Shown piece after piece: positions 51,338-58,953 of a stretch of 64,000 nt of DNA (the stretch's first letter is position 1; the number at the start of each line of letters is the position of its first letter). The translations under genes and the position numbers were made by a program. Origin of the DNA: Phaeocystidibacter sp965659725 (GTDB lineage: Bacteria > Bacteroidota > Bacteroidia > Flavobacteriales > Schleiferiaceae); NCBI GenBank assembly GCA_965659725.1, contig CBFHXG010000005.1:1-64000 (forward strand), given 5' to 3'. The notes beneath the pieces were generated by a model that saw only the letters and a program-made list of their open reading frames with translations, made no database searches and was not told the DNA's origin.

Positions 51338-52014
51338 GTTTCCACTCGTGCCTAAGATGAGCAGATCGAGGGAAGAGAGGTGCTAGATAATGAAAAAGGA
51401 CACAGGTGCAGAAAAGGGAGAAGTAAGTTGGATCGGATGGCCTGAAGCGGCCGGTCCAAATGAAATGATTCAAATAGAACGGACTTCGATGACGGAGAGC
51501 ACGGATGGTGAGGCAATGGTTCGCGAGGCATTGAATTTTCAGGACATCAACCGAGCGAGATGACGAGTAGCGAGGGGGACTAAATTGGATAGGTATGAAT
51601 GAAAGAGTAGGGGGTTGATGAAAGTTTACGGGGTTGGAGAACGAGTGCGGGGATGGGTGTTTAGTGGGGCCCCCAGCCCCACCCCGTTCTCAAGTTAAGG
51701 GTTTGGATGGAGTGAGCTTGGTATTTCACTCTGCAAATCAATAGAAAGGGCACCAAGTGAATAACTACCCGTTTGTATCCGTTTATCATACGGGTAATAG
51801 AAGTTGATGGTCGTAAATTGATAGCAGGGGCGGGGTTGGGGCCCCTCAATATCACCTCCCCCCCCTGTCCGAATATCCTGCTCCCAGCCAAATTACCGTC
51901 AACATACATGAAACTCATCATCGGCCTTCAAAGTCACATTGCCATGGAGAGCGAAGTATCAGATACTCCAAAATAGGTTGCTCCTCGTGAACTGGCTGTC
52001 CTTAACCGCGGTCT
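51338..52014. other. 677-bp gene-free gap with GC-tract inverted repeats
   Basis: No convincing gene was found here. The plus strand has many G-runs between 51570 and 51670, and two GC-tract repeats in opposite orientation: 51666-51685 (GGGGCCCC start, then CCCC tracts) and 51827-51845 (GGGG tracts ending in GGGGCCCC). They bracket a 180-bp block. A 57-codon frame at 51390-51563 has no support beyond being open. The gap could be a decayed mobile fragment or a regulatory or spacer region. Confidence 0.5.
51666..51845. repeat. 180-bp block bounded by GC-tract inverted repeats
   Basis: The left end reads GGGGCCCCCAG then CCCC and CCCC tracts; the right end in reverse complement reads GGGGCCCCAA then CCCC and CCCC tracts, so the ends are about 17 of 19-20 alike. 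The outer ends are both GGGGCCCC. No target-site duplication was found by eye. It could be a MITE-like relic or a structured element. Confidence 0.4.
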
Positions 52015-53535
52015 CTATTGATATCCTTTGACCTTCTCGTCGATCAAGATCACAGATCCGTTTTGAAGGTAGTCGGGCAAAGGCTCGTTTGAATTCAGAT
52101 GGAAAATGGCCACAGCCCTACCCTTATTGATTACCTCTTCAAACTGCGCTTTGGATGGAATGAAATGATAGGCTGGTTGACCGGTGTAGAACATACATTC
52201 CACATAATGGCGACCTTTTACGTTGAAGATCACGGTATTTTCAGGCAGTGAGAGTCCTTCGAAGACCGCCTTGTTTTCTACCATCATTTTCGAATGCTCA
52301 TTTCCGTGCTTGCTTTCCAAGAATCCTATATCAAATCTAAATGCGGTAAGACCTACAAGTAGGATTATCGTAAGGGTAGCCTTCATTGACCTTGAATTGA
52401 TCAGGTTGAGTATCCCATCGAAACACGTGGCGATGAATAAGAACATCGGCATGGCTACAACTACGGTGAACGAAGGCATCTTGGTTGCTGCGAAACTATA
52501 GAAGAGGTAGGTTACGGCAACCATCACCATGAGCGAGATGAGCGCTTTCTTTTGCTTGAATCGCCGAATGGCAAGTATGATACCTGGAAGGATAGCGAGG
52601 GTAGATATCCATCCATATATGGTCGGGAATTGTTCGAAATGATACCAGAAAGATCCACTGTGCGCTTCAACGGCTTCTGAAAGGTGCAGTGTGTTGTAGG
52701 CTTGAGCTGCAGCCGCTTCTTGAGGATACCATGCATAGGTGAGAAGTTGCCACGGCAAGGCAACCAAAACCGTTATTAGTAAGGATAGGAGCAGATCTGC
52801 ATTTTGTTTGATCGAGAACCTTCGCTCTTGCAATCGGTATATGCCCCATCCGAGGTAAATGAGAAGTCCAACCAACCACTTACACAGGATGGCCATCCCA
52901 GAGAACAAGCCGATCAAGATCAACCAATAGCGCTTACGGGAGTGCAGGTATTCCACCCAGGCCCAGACGCTAAGCGATACATAGGCCAAGAAAGAGATGT
53001 CATTGTGATCGACCTCCTGTCGGCCTGAAACCAACTCCATCAAATAGATGCTGCTAATGATAAGTACCGCAGCGAAGTAGCCAACTCTTCGATTGAAGAT
53101 GAGCTTTCCCGTTCGGTAGGTGATGGGCACTAATGCTGTAGCGAGGATCACACTTGGGAGGCGAAGCGTATACTCCGATATTCCGAACATTTTAAAACTG
53201 AGGGCTATTTGCCAGAGGAATAATGGCTGTTTGTGAAGCCAAATATGGAATCGATCCCAACGATCGTAGGCCATCGTTACTACGGGATCATCGTAAAGCG
53301 TTGGCATTAACGGATGATTCATCATATTCTTAGCCACCAGTGCGTGGAATCGTTCATCCCAAAGATTGAGGAATGGATCGAGCAGGGCAGAGAAGCTGAA
53401 CAGGCAAAAGGCAGCAAGTAGAAGCGATAGGATGGTCGCTCTGTTTCTCTCAGATCTCAAATGAAAGAACACGCTCCCTAAAATGAAAAAGACGGTTAGG
53501 GTAAGAAGGATGATCTGTGTGGTAGAGTAGTTCAA
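52015..53535 (-). CDS. Glycosyltransferase family 39-like membrane protein (ArnT/PMT type)
   Basis: A 506-residue polytopic protein with about 11 hydrophobic segments. The first periplasmic loop carries the acidic pair of the GT-C fold (LWDERFHALVAKNM), and the second Asp-containing loop is SGRQEVDHND. Such enzymes move sugars from polyprenyl-phosphate donors to lipids or proteins outside the inner membrane. The start is TTG 53535; no in-frame ATG lies nearer. A TATTTTCG box at 53568-53575 is placed 33 bp upstream. The acceptor is unknown; protein glycosylation or LPS modification is possible. Confidence 0.82.
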   Translation of the reverse strand: MNYSTTQIILLTLTVFFILGSVFFHLRSERNRATILSLLLAAFCLFSFSALLDPFLNLWDERFHALVAKNMMNHPLMPTLYDDPVVTMAYDRWDRFHIWLHKQPLFLWQIALSFKMFGISEYTLRLPSVILATALVPITYRTGKLIFNRRVGYFAAVLIISSIYLMELVSGRQEVDHNDISFLAYVSLSVWAWVEYLHSRKRYWLILIGLFSGMAILCKWLVGLLIYLGWGIYRLQERRFSIKQNADLLLSLLITVLVALPWQLLTYAWYPQEAAAAQAYNTLHLSEAVEAHSGSFWYHFEQFPTIYGWISTLAILPGIILAIRRFKQKKALISLMVMVAVTYLFYSFAATKMPSFTVVVAMPMFLFIATCFDGILNLINSRSMKATLTIILLVGLTAFRFDIGFLESKHGNEHSKMMVENKAVFEGLSLPENTVIFNVKGRHYVECMFYTGQPAYHFIPSKAQFEEVINKGRAVAIFHLNSNEPLPDYLQNGSVILIDEKVKGYQ

Positions 53536-53567
53536 TTCGGTTGAAGCCAGCTTGAGTGTTGCTTCAC

Positions 53568-53575
53568 CGAAAATA
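53568..53575 (-). promoter_or_regulatory. Candidate −7 box for the GT39-like gene
   Basis: TATTTTCG on the minus strand, a TAnnTTYG variant, 33 bp before the TTG start. It supports the short, TTG-initiated reading. Confidence 0.35.
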
Positions 53576-53592
53576 GTGTTCTTTGGTGACTA

Positions 53593-53655
53593 TTCGTTGA
53601 TCGGATGATCCGACTATCAGATCATCTGACGATCGGATCATCCAAGTATCGAAAC
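53593..53655. repeat. 8-bp-phased repeat array A
   Basis: Successive octamers from 53601 read TCGGATGA, TCCGACTA, TCAGATCA, TCTGACGA, TCGGATCA, TCCAAGTA. They follow the pattern TCnGAynA. The same phase produces 13-bp palindromes every 16 bp (TCGGATGATCCGA at 53601-53613, TCAGATCATCTGA at 53617-53629). Located between the GT39-like gene and the Spy-like gene. Confidence 0.65.
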
Positions 53656-54240
53656 CTACCCTCTCCTATCCATACTCCGGAAAATTTCCAATTGCTCTTT
53701 GGTGAGTACCTCCATGATCTGATTTTTCATGGATTCACGAAGGGCTTGGTGTTCGGCCCGAAGAGCGTCCATCTTCTCCTTATTGGACTCCTGTATCTCT
53801 TCGATCTGCGCAAGTTGTTCGGGTGTTAGGTCCAGTTTCTCCTTCAAGCGCTCGAGTTGAGCGTTGCGTTCGGCAAGACCGTGGCGTTCACCTCTACGTG
53901 TATGCCCTTCGCGCTCTTCACGTTGAGCTTGTCGCGTCTGACGCCTTTCCGTCCTTAGACTTTGCAGCTTCTCTCTTTGCTCATCGGTGAGAATATGGTT
54001 AACACTCTCCTGCATCTGTTGGCGCATTTGAACGTGCGCCTCTCGTTGCTCCTGCATCTGAGTCCTGAATTGCTCCATGGTCAAACGAAGCGTTTCGCGT
54101 TGTTCTTGTGTAAGTTCTAACTCCTCGGCCATTTGCTCGAGTCGGGCTTCTGGATCTCTTTCGTTGCCCTGATTCTGACCGCGCTGTGCGGTGGCACTAA
54201 TGGTTAGGGCGAGTAGTGCGATCGTTATTGACGATTTCAT
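53656..54240 (-). CDS. Spy/CpxP-like periplasmic protein with LTxxQ motifs
   Basis: ATG 54240 (MKSSITIALLALTISATAQ) is chosen; a longer frame would translate the octamer repeat upstream. The product is 194 residues, mostly helical and highly charged, with two LTQEQ/LTPEQ motifs (ELTQEQRETL and DLTPEQLAQI), and Arg/Glu/Gln-rich coiled-coil repeats. Spy and CpxP proteins are periplasmic chaperones or stress sensors that respond to envelope damage; the specific role here is not clear. It is a single-gene unit flanked by octamer arrays A and B. Confidence 0.75.
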   Translation of the reverse strand: MKSSITIALLALTISATAQRGQNQGNERDPEARLEQMAEELELTQEQRETLRLTMEQFRTQMQEQREAHVQMRQQMQESVNHILTDEQREKLQSLRTERRQTRQAQREEREGHTRRGERHGLAERNAQLERLKEKLDLTPEQLAQIEEIQESNKEKMDALRAEHQALRESMKNQIMEVLTKEQLEIFRSMDRRG

Positions 54241-54245
54241 TATTT

Positions 54246-54277
54246 GAAGATTTTCAGATGATCGGCTGATCAGACGC
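54246..54277. repeat. 8-bp-phased repeat array B
   Basis: TCAGATGA, TCGGCTGA and TCAGACGC follow one another from 54254 in the TCnGAynA phase, directly before the Spy-like gene start. Confidence 0.5.
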
Positions 54278-54383
54278 GCTGAACTTCCACTCATCATGGA
54301 TTAACATGAAATTGGATGATGAATGATTGAGAAGGTTTAAAAACGAGAGATAAGAGAATGTCAGTTTTTGCGATTCCTATCCA

Positions 54384-54431
54384 TAGGATCATCTGACGAT
54401 CCGATCATCTGACTCTCCAATAATCGACTTA
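54384..54431. repeat. 8-bp-phased repeat array C
   Basis: Octamers TAGGATCA, TCTGACGA, TCCGATCA, TCTGACTC, TCCAATAA, TCGACTTA run from 54384 to the plsC promoter. A 15-bp block (GATCATCTGACGATC) is identical to one in array A. Confidence 0.65.
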
Positions 54432-54437
54432 CATTTG
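54430..54437 (+). promoter_or_regulatory. −7 box for plsC-gatC
   Basis: TACATTTG, exact TAnnTTTG, ending only 5 nt before the GTG start of plsC; the transcript may be leaderless. It touches the end of octamer array C. Confidence 0.5.
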
Positions 54438-54442
54438 CCGGC

Positions 54443-55174
54443 GTGAAAAGGCCTATTCAAATCGCATTCGGAATACTCTACCACATTTGGTATTACATGG
54501 TGATGGCCTTGGTGATATTGAGCATTTTCCCGTTCATCTATGTGACGTCTAGGAAGCAAGAGGATTATCCTCGATTCTTCAAGTGGGCCCGTGTTTGGGC
54601 GAGAGCTGTTTTGGTTTTGATGGGCTACAGAATGAAGGTTGAAGGACAAGAGTACATCGATCCAAACCGACAATATATCATCTGTGCGAATCATGCCTCG
54701 GAGTTGGACATTATGATGACCTTGGCCATCGTGCCGAGCCCGTTTGTTTTCATCGGCAAAAAGGAGCTGGCCAAGCTCCCCCTTTTTGGATACTTCTATA
54801 AGCGGACGAATGTATTAGTGGACAGAAGAAGTGTGTCCTCTAAGCGCAGGGCAATGGAGATGGCATCGAATCGGATCAAGGATGGCATGGGCATGTGCAT
54901 TTTTCCTGAAGGCGGGATACCACCCACACCGTATTTGGCGCCCTTTAAGATGGGAGCTTTTAAGCTTGCGGTTGAACATCATGTTCCAGTTTTGAGTATC
55001 GCATTTCCAGATAACCGAAAGCGATTCCCTGACTTTATGCACGGGGGGAGACCGGGGAAACTAAGAGCGAGAATTATTGGGTCGGTTGAAACGACCCACA
55101 TGAAAGAGGAGCACATTGCCGCGTTGCGTGACCAAACGTATAACCGTATCTTTGAGGCGTTAAACGATATGTGA
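54443..55174 (+). CDS. plsC: 1-acyl-sn-glycerol-3-phosphate acyltransferase
   Basis: A 243-residue membrane acyltransferase that makes phosphatidic acid. The catalytic NHASELD motif is intact (H84, D89), and FPEGG (154-158) and the earlier GKKELAKLPLFGYFY are the substrate-binding motifs. An N-terminal hydrophobic stretch (10-35) anchors it in the inner membrane. The start is GTG 54443; no nearer ATG fits. Its stop overlaps the gatC ATG by one base (TGATG), so plsC and gatC are coupled. It shares the phospholipid pathway with GpsA (12673-13689). Confidence 0.93.
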   Translation: MKRPIQIAFGILYHIWYYMVMALVILSIFPFIYVTSRKQEDYPRFFKWARVWARAVLVLMGYRMKVEGQEYIDPNRQYIICANHASELDIMMTLAIVPSPFVFIGKKELAKLPLFGYFYKRTNVLVDRRSVSSKRRAMEMASNRIKDGMGMCIFPEGGIPPTPYLAPFKMGAFKLAVEHHVPVLSIAFPDNRKRFPDFMHGGRPGKLRARIIGSVETTHMKEEHIAALRDQTYNRIFEALNDM

Positions 55175-55461
55175 TGAGAATCTCAAAAGAGGAAATCAAC
55201 AAACTAGCCCATTTATCCCGACTTGAACTCGACGAGAAAGCAGTTGAGAATATGCAAACGGATATGGACAAGATCCTCGACTTTGTCGCGCAGATCGAAG
55301 AACTCGACCTCGAAGGGATAGAGCCATTGGTTTATATGACCGATGAAACGAATGTACTTCGCGAGGACAAGGTAGTACAAGACATAACCCATGCCGAGGC
55401 ACTCAAGAACGCTCCAGACGCAGATACGGATTACTTTAGAGTCTCAACGGTCAAGAAGTGA
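55174..55461 (+). CDS. gatC: Asp-tRNA(Asn)/Glu-tRNA(Gln) amidotransferase subunit C
   Basis: A 95-residue protein starting at ATG 55174, overlapping the plsC stop; a GTG at 55171 is a less likely start. It has the GatC pattern: ISKEEINKLAHLSRLELDE at the N-terminus, MDKILDFVAQIEELDLEGI, and the C-terminal VLREDKV and FRVSTVKK. GatC is the small linker that stabilises GatA and GatB. It lies 43 kb from gatA in this window rather than next to it. Confidence 0.9.
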   Translation: MRISKEEINKLAHLSRLELDEKAVENMQTDMDKILDFVAQIEELDLEGIEPLVYMTDETNVLREDKVVQDITHAEALKNAPDADTDYFRVSTVKK

Positions 55462-55464
55462 TTG

Positions 55465-55528
55465 ACAGATTATCGGATCATCCGATGATCAGACCAACCG
55501 ACCATTTGCACCGCCGATAGACAGGTGA
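55465..55528. repeat. 8-bp-phased repeat array D
   Basis: Octamers ACAGATTA, TCGGATCA, TCCGATGA, TCAGACCA, ACCGACCA run from 55465 to 55504, and weaker ones (GCCGATAG, ACAGGTGA) continue in phase to 55528. It includes a perfect 13-bp palindrome (TCGGATCATCCGA, 55473-55485). It fills the gap between gatC and the convergent Lrp gene. Confidence 0.65.
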
Positions 55529-55530
55529 GT

Positions 55531-55971
55531 TTACCACCGGCCTTTCACCTTTTTCATTGCAAAGGCACTCTGCAATCGGCCTATGTGTGGAACCGCTGCC
55601 AATTTATGAGAAATGAAGTGTTGGTAAGACTCCATATCCGTGGTTTGAACTTTGAGAAGGTAATCAAAAGAGCCAGCTATGTGGTGGCATTCCACTACCT
55701 CGTCGAGATTATCTATTTCCCCTTCAAAAGCGCGCAACATTTCGAGCTCATGCGATTGTAAGCTGACTTCACAGAAGGCGGTTAGCGTAAGGCCTATCTT
55801 CTGTGGATTCACTCTAGCGGAGTAACCAATAATCACACCCGCTTTTTCGAGCTTCTTCACTCGTTCATGTACGGGAGTAGTAGATCGATTTACAGCTAAG
55901 GCCAATTGTGAGATGGTCATCTTCCCATCATTCCTCAAGAGTTCAACGATCTTTCTATCTAAAATATCCAT
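55531..55971 (-). CDS. Lrp/AsnC family transcriptional regulator
   Basis: A 146-residue protein starting MDILDRKIVELLRNDGKMTISQLA. The winged helix-turn-helix (MTISQLALAVNRSTTPVHERVKKLEKAGVI) is followed by the RAM/ligand domain ending in HFISHKLAAVPHIGRLQSAFA. Lrp-type proteins sense amino acids. It is divergent from a PLP enzyme of sulfur amino-acid metabolism (56109-57350) and probably controls that gene; the 137-bp gap between them has three GGAATT repeats. Confidence 0.92.
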   Translation of the reverse strand: MDILDRKIVELLRNDGKMTISQLALAVNRSTTPVHERVKKLEKAGVIIGYSARVNPQKIGLTLTAFCEVSLQSHELEMLRAFEGEIDNLDEVVECHHIAGSFDYLLKVQTTDMESYQHFISHKLAAVPHIGRLQSAFAMKKVKGRW

Positions 55972-56108
55972 ACTGGAATTATTTTCTGTCTACCTCTGTT
56001 TACGAGCAGGAATTTAGGATTTTATACTACTTTTTAGGGTTAAATAAGATGTTATTTTCGATTAAATTCGCAATAATTGGAATTTTTGTAAAATCTAAAC
56101 TCACTGCT

Positions 56109-57350
56109 ATGCGTCGACCGGAAAGTGAAATGATGAGCTACGGCTATGATCCTATGCTATCAGAAGGATCTGTGAAACCGCCGATCTTCCAAACCTCCAC
56201 CTTCGTTTTTAAGACGGCTGAAGAGGGGAAACGTTTCTTCGAACTGGCGTATGGCTTGCGCGAGAAAGACCCTGCTGAATCCGTTGGGCTGATCTATAGC
56301 CGACTCAATAATCCAAACCTTGAGATCCTCGAAGATCGTTTGACATTGTGGGAGAATGCCGAGGCAGGAGCTGTTTTTGAATCGGGAATGGCGGCGATCT
56401 CCACCACCTTAATGGAACTTCTTCCTCCAAACTCTGTGCTCATTCACAGCGCGCCGGTTTACGGTGGAACGGATCACTTCATTCACCATGTACTTCCCAA
56501 GTATGGTATTGATTCGCTCGACATGCATCCGGGTGAATCCGTGGATTCCATCAAGCAACGTATTGCCGACAATGGATGGGAGGATCGCGTTGCAGCGGTC
56601 TATATCGAAACTCCTGCAAACCCAACTACCGAGTTGATCTGCATTAAGAATGCTAAAGCCATCGCTACCGCATTTGAGACGGAGGAGAAAAAGGTTCCTT
56701 TGATCGTGGATAACACCTATATGGGTCCTGTTTTCAGCAAACCAACCGAATTTGGAGCCGATCTCGTGCTTTACTCTGCAACCAAATACATTGGCGGTCA
56801 TAGTGACGTAGTGGCTGGTGCAGCGATAGGTAGTGCTGAATTGATCACTCGAGTGAAAACACTTCGTACGTTCTTGGGAAATATGGGTTCGCCATTCAAC
56901 AGCTGGTTATTGATGCGTTCACTTGAAACCTTGTCCGTGCGCATGGAACGTCAGGCTGCAACCGCCGAAAAGGTAGCCGATTGGCTGAAAGCACACCCTA
57001 AGGTTGAAAAGGTACATTATCTCAAATATGCTCCCGAGCGCTCGGATCGTGAAGGAAGGATCCTGAAAGAACAGTATTCTAGCTTTGGTGCAATGATGGC
57101 TTTCGATATCAAAGGAGGGGAAAAAGAAGCCTTCCGATTCCTAAATGGACTAAAGATGGTGAAGCTCGCCGTTTCACTTGGTAGTACAGAAAGCTTAGCG
57201 GAACACCCCGCAACCATGACCCATGCCGACGTATCACCAGAAGATAAACTCAAACATGGCGTGAAAGAGAACCTCGTTCGCCTAAGCGTGGGATTGGAGC
57301 ATCCCGAAGATCTCATAGCCGATCTTGAAACTGCCCTAGAGCAGATTTAG
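56109..57350 (+). CDS. Cys/Met metabolism PLP-dependent enzyme (cystathionine gamma-synthase/methionine gamma-lyase family)
   Basis: Start at ATG 56109 (MRRPESEMMSYGYDP); the frame extends upstream into an AT-rich promoter region and is not coding there. The product is 413 residues, normal for the family. The PLP Lys is K226 in LYSATKYIGGHSD, and D201 (IVDNTY) contacts the pyridine ring. SVKPPIFQTSTFVF and AVFESGMAAISTTL are family blocks. The reaction (gamma-lyase versus gamma-synthase) cannot be fixed from motifs; the divergent Lrp gene suggests amino-acid breakdown, such as methionine gamma-lyase. A terminator follows at 57377-57407. Confidence 0.88.
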   Translation: MRRPESEMMSYGYDPMLSEGSVKPPIFQTSTFVFKTAEEGKRFFELAYGLREKDPAESVGLIYSRLNNPNLEILEDRLTLWENAEAGAVFESGMAAISTTLMELLPPNSVLIHSAPVYGGTDHFIHHVLPKYGIDSLDMHPGESVDSIKQRIADNGWEDRVAAVYIETPANPTTELICIKNAKAIATAFETEEKKVPLIVDNTYMGPVFSKPTEFGADLVLYSATKYIGGHSDVVAGAAIGSAELITRVKTLRTFLGNMGSPFNSWLLMRSLETLSVRMERQAATAEKVADWLKAHPKVEKVHYLKYAPERSDREGRILKEQYSSFGAMMAFDIKGGEKEAFRFLNGLKMVKLAVSLGSTESLAEHPATMTHADVSPEDKLKHGVKENLVRLSVGLEHPEDLIADLETALEQI

Positions 57351-57376
57351 GACTGATCATCATGCAATACAATAGA

Positions 57377-57407
57377 CCTCCTGAGCTAATGCTTAGGAGG
57401 TTTTTTA
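57377..57407 (+). terminator. Terminator after the PLP enzyme gene
   Basis: A 10-bp stem, CCTCCTGAGC (57377-57386) with GCTTAGGAGG (57391-57400, one G-T pair), followed by a run of Ts. Confidence 0.85.
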
Positions 57408-57531
57408 TTTCGTAAAATATTGATAAACAATTGAGTGGGTTGTGTTTTAAAAATTATTCTCTCCTATTTGTAATAATTTCATCCATCTTGATACTAATGG
57501 GGTAACACATTCAAAAACTAAAACACACAAC

Positions 57532-58392
57532 ATGAAGAATCTAAAACTAGCCGCCCTGGCATTCCTGTCGATCTGGACCAGCGTAGCCGTTGGTCAAAAT
57601 GACAATTCACTTCTTTGGAAGGTATCTGGAAACGGACTTGAATCAGCTTCCTATCTCTATGGCACTATTCACTTGGTTTGTCCAGATGATATGGACATTC
57701 CAACGTACGTTGAAGAGGCTATGGACGCCTCAGAGCAGTTGGTATTGGAGTTGGATATGGATGATCCATCAACCATGCAGAAAATGCAACAGATGGCCAT
57801 CAACCCGGGCATGAAGAATATTGCTGACGAATTATCGGAAGAGGACCGTAAGATCTTGGACGAATTTTTCACGGAGCACTATCAAATGAACATGCAACAA
57901 TTGGGTGTAATGCGTCCTATCACATTGATCAGCATGATGTTCATCACAGGTCTTGATTGTCAGCAACCGGGATCCTATGAATTGCATTTCATGGAAGAAG
58001 CAAAGAGTAGGGAATGGGAAGTAGAAGGTCTCGAGGCGATCGAGGATCAGTTGGCTATTTTTGATAGTGTGCCTGCTGCTGAACAACTTTCTTGGGTAGT
58101 TGAATATGCAAGGGACCATGAGAAATTCAAGACGGAATTGGCAGACCTGATATCAGCTTATAAAGCGAAAGATGTAGATGCTGTTTATGCCACGATGGAA
58201 GACTACCCGGAGTATGAAGGCATTGAGGATGAATTGCTCACCGATCGAAATGTTCGATGGATTCCACTGATCGAGGCATTCATCAAAGAAAAGCCAACTT
58301 TCATCGCCGTGGGCGCTGCACACCTTGGGTCGGAAACCGGTGTGATCGAATTATTGCGTGAGGCGGGCTACACCGTTGAACCCGTTTTATAA
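57532..58392 (+). CDS. TraB/GumN family protein
   Basis: A 286-residue exported protein. After a signal peptide (to about AVGQ) the TraB/GumN pattern is seen: the GTIH motif (G44-H47) in ASYLYGTIHLV, LVLELDMDD, and the final FIAVGAAHLGSETGVIELL. The conserved His and Glu/Asp residues resemble those of metalloprotease-like erythromycin-esterase/TIKI proteins, so a peptidase role is possible but untested. It is followed by an ECF sigma factor and a small membrane protein, 36 bp downstream on the same strand. Confidence 0.85.
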   Translation: MKNLKLAALAFLSIWTSVAVGQNDNSLLWKVSGNGLESASYLYGTIHLVCPDDMDIPTYVEEAMDASEQLVLELDMDDPSTMQKMQQMAINPGMKNIADELSEEDRKILDEFFTEHYQMNMQQLGVMRPITLISMMFITGLDCQQPGSYELHFMEEAKSREWEVEGLEAIEDQLAIFDSVPAAEQLSWVVEYARDHEKFKTELADLISAYKAKDVDAVYATMEDYPEYEGIEDELLTDRNVRWIPLIEAFIKEKPTFIAVGAAHLGSETGVIELLREAGYTVEPVL

Positions 58393-58428
58393 AAACATAC
58401 CTTGATACCAGAGATAGCTGCGTCCGCC

Positions 58429-58953
58429 ATGGACGCGGCTTTTCAAAGCCAAGATATGCACGAACTCGACCAATCGGATTTTAAGCAGATCGTTGCAGAA
58501 TATCATCCTTTGATCTTCAAGGTCTGCAGGGCATATTCTGAAGAGTTCGACATGGAAGATCTCTATCAAGAGGTGCTGATCAACGTTTGGGCTGGCCTTA
58601 AGAATTATAAGGGAGACGCCAAGCTGAGTACATGGATGTATCGTGTTACACTGAACACGGCCATGACATACCATCGGGACAAAAAGAGAAGAAGATCACA
58701 CATCTTGCGTGGGATAGAGATTGAGAAACCGGACCAGTCGGAAGACGCACAAGAGAAGGAAAGAAGGGTGCAAGAGCTTTATAATGCCTTGCGACAACTT
58801 CCAAAAGACGACCGTTCCATCATTCTCTTATATCTCGAAGAAAAGAAATACGATGAGATTGCTGAGATCACGGGTCTCACACCATCCAATGTAGGTGTCC
58901 GCATCAATCGGGCAAAGAAGAAATTGAAACAGCTACTATCATCAAGGTCATGA
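58429..58953 (+). CDS. ECF-type RNA polymerase sigma factor
   Basis: Start at ATG 58429 (MDAAFQSQDMHELDQSDF); ATG 58456 and an upstream TTG are alternatives. Product about 174 residues. Region 2 is seen in MEDLYQEVLINVWAGLKNYKG and LSTWMYRVTLNTAMTYHR, and region 4 in ALRQLPKDDRSIILLYLEEKKYDEIAEITGLTPSNVGVRINRAKKKL. There is no extra C-terminal domain. Its stop overlaps the next ATG (ATGA), coupling it to a membrane protein that is the likely anti-sigma partner. The target promoters are unknown. Confidence 0.92.
   Translation: MDAAFQSQDMHELDQSDFKQIVAEYHPLIFKVCRAYSEEFDMEDLYQEVLINVWAGLKNYKGDAKLSTWMYRVTLNTAMTYHRDKKRRRSHILRGIEIEKPDQSEDAQEKERRVQELYNALRQLPKDDRSIILLYLEEKKYDEIAEITGLTPSNVGVRINRAKKKLKQLLSSRS

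Noticed and set aside
51390..51563. A 57-codon plus-strand frame (MKKDTGAEKGEVSWIGWPE) in the gene-poor gap
   Set aside because: No signal peptide, domain, promoter box or neighbour supports it, and the region has other repeat-like features. It is kept only as a note.
51661..51921. An 86-codon minus-strand frame through the GC-tract repeats
   Set aside because: Its translation is driven by the GC tracts (WGWGPH end) and has no family pattern; it does not look like a gene.
54241..54297. Upstream extension of the Spy-like gene to an ATG at 54297
   Set aside because: The extra 19 codons translate octamer array B and would put 20 polar residues before the signal peptide. ATG 54240 gives a standard signal peptide.
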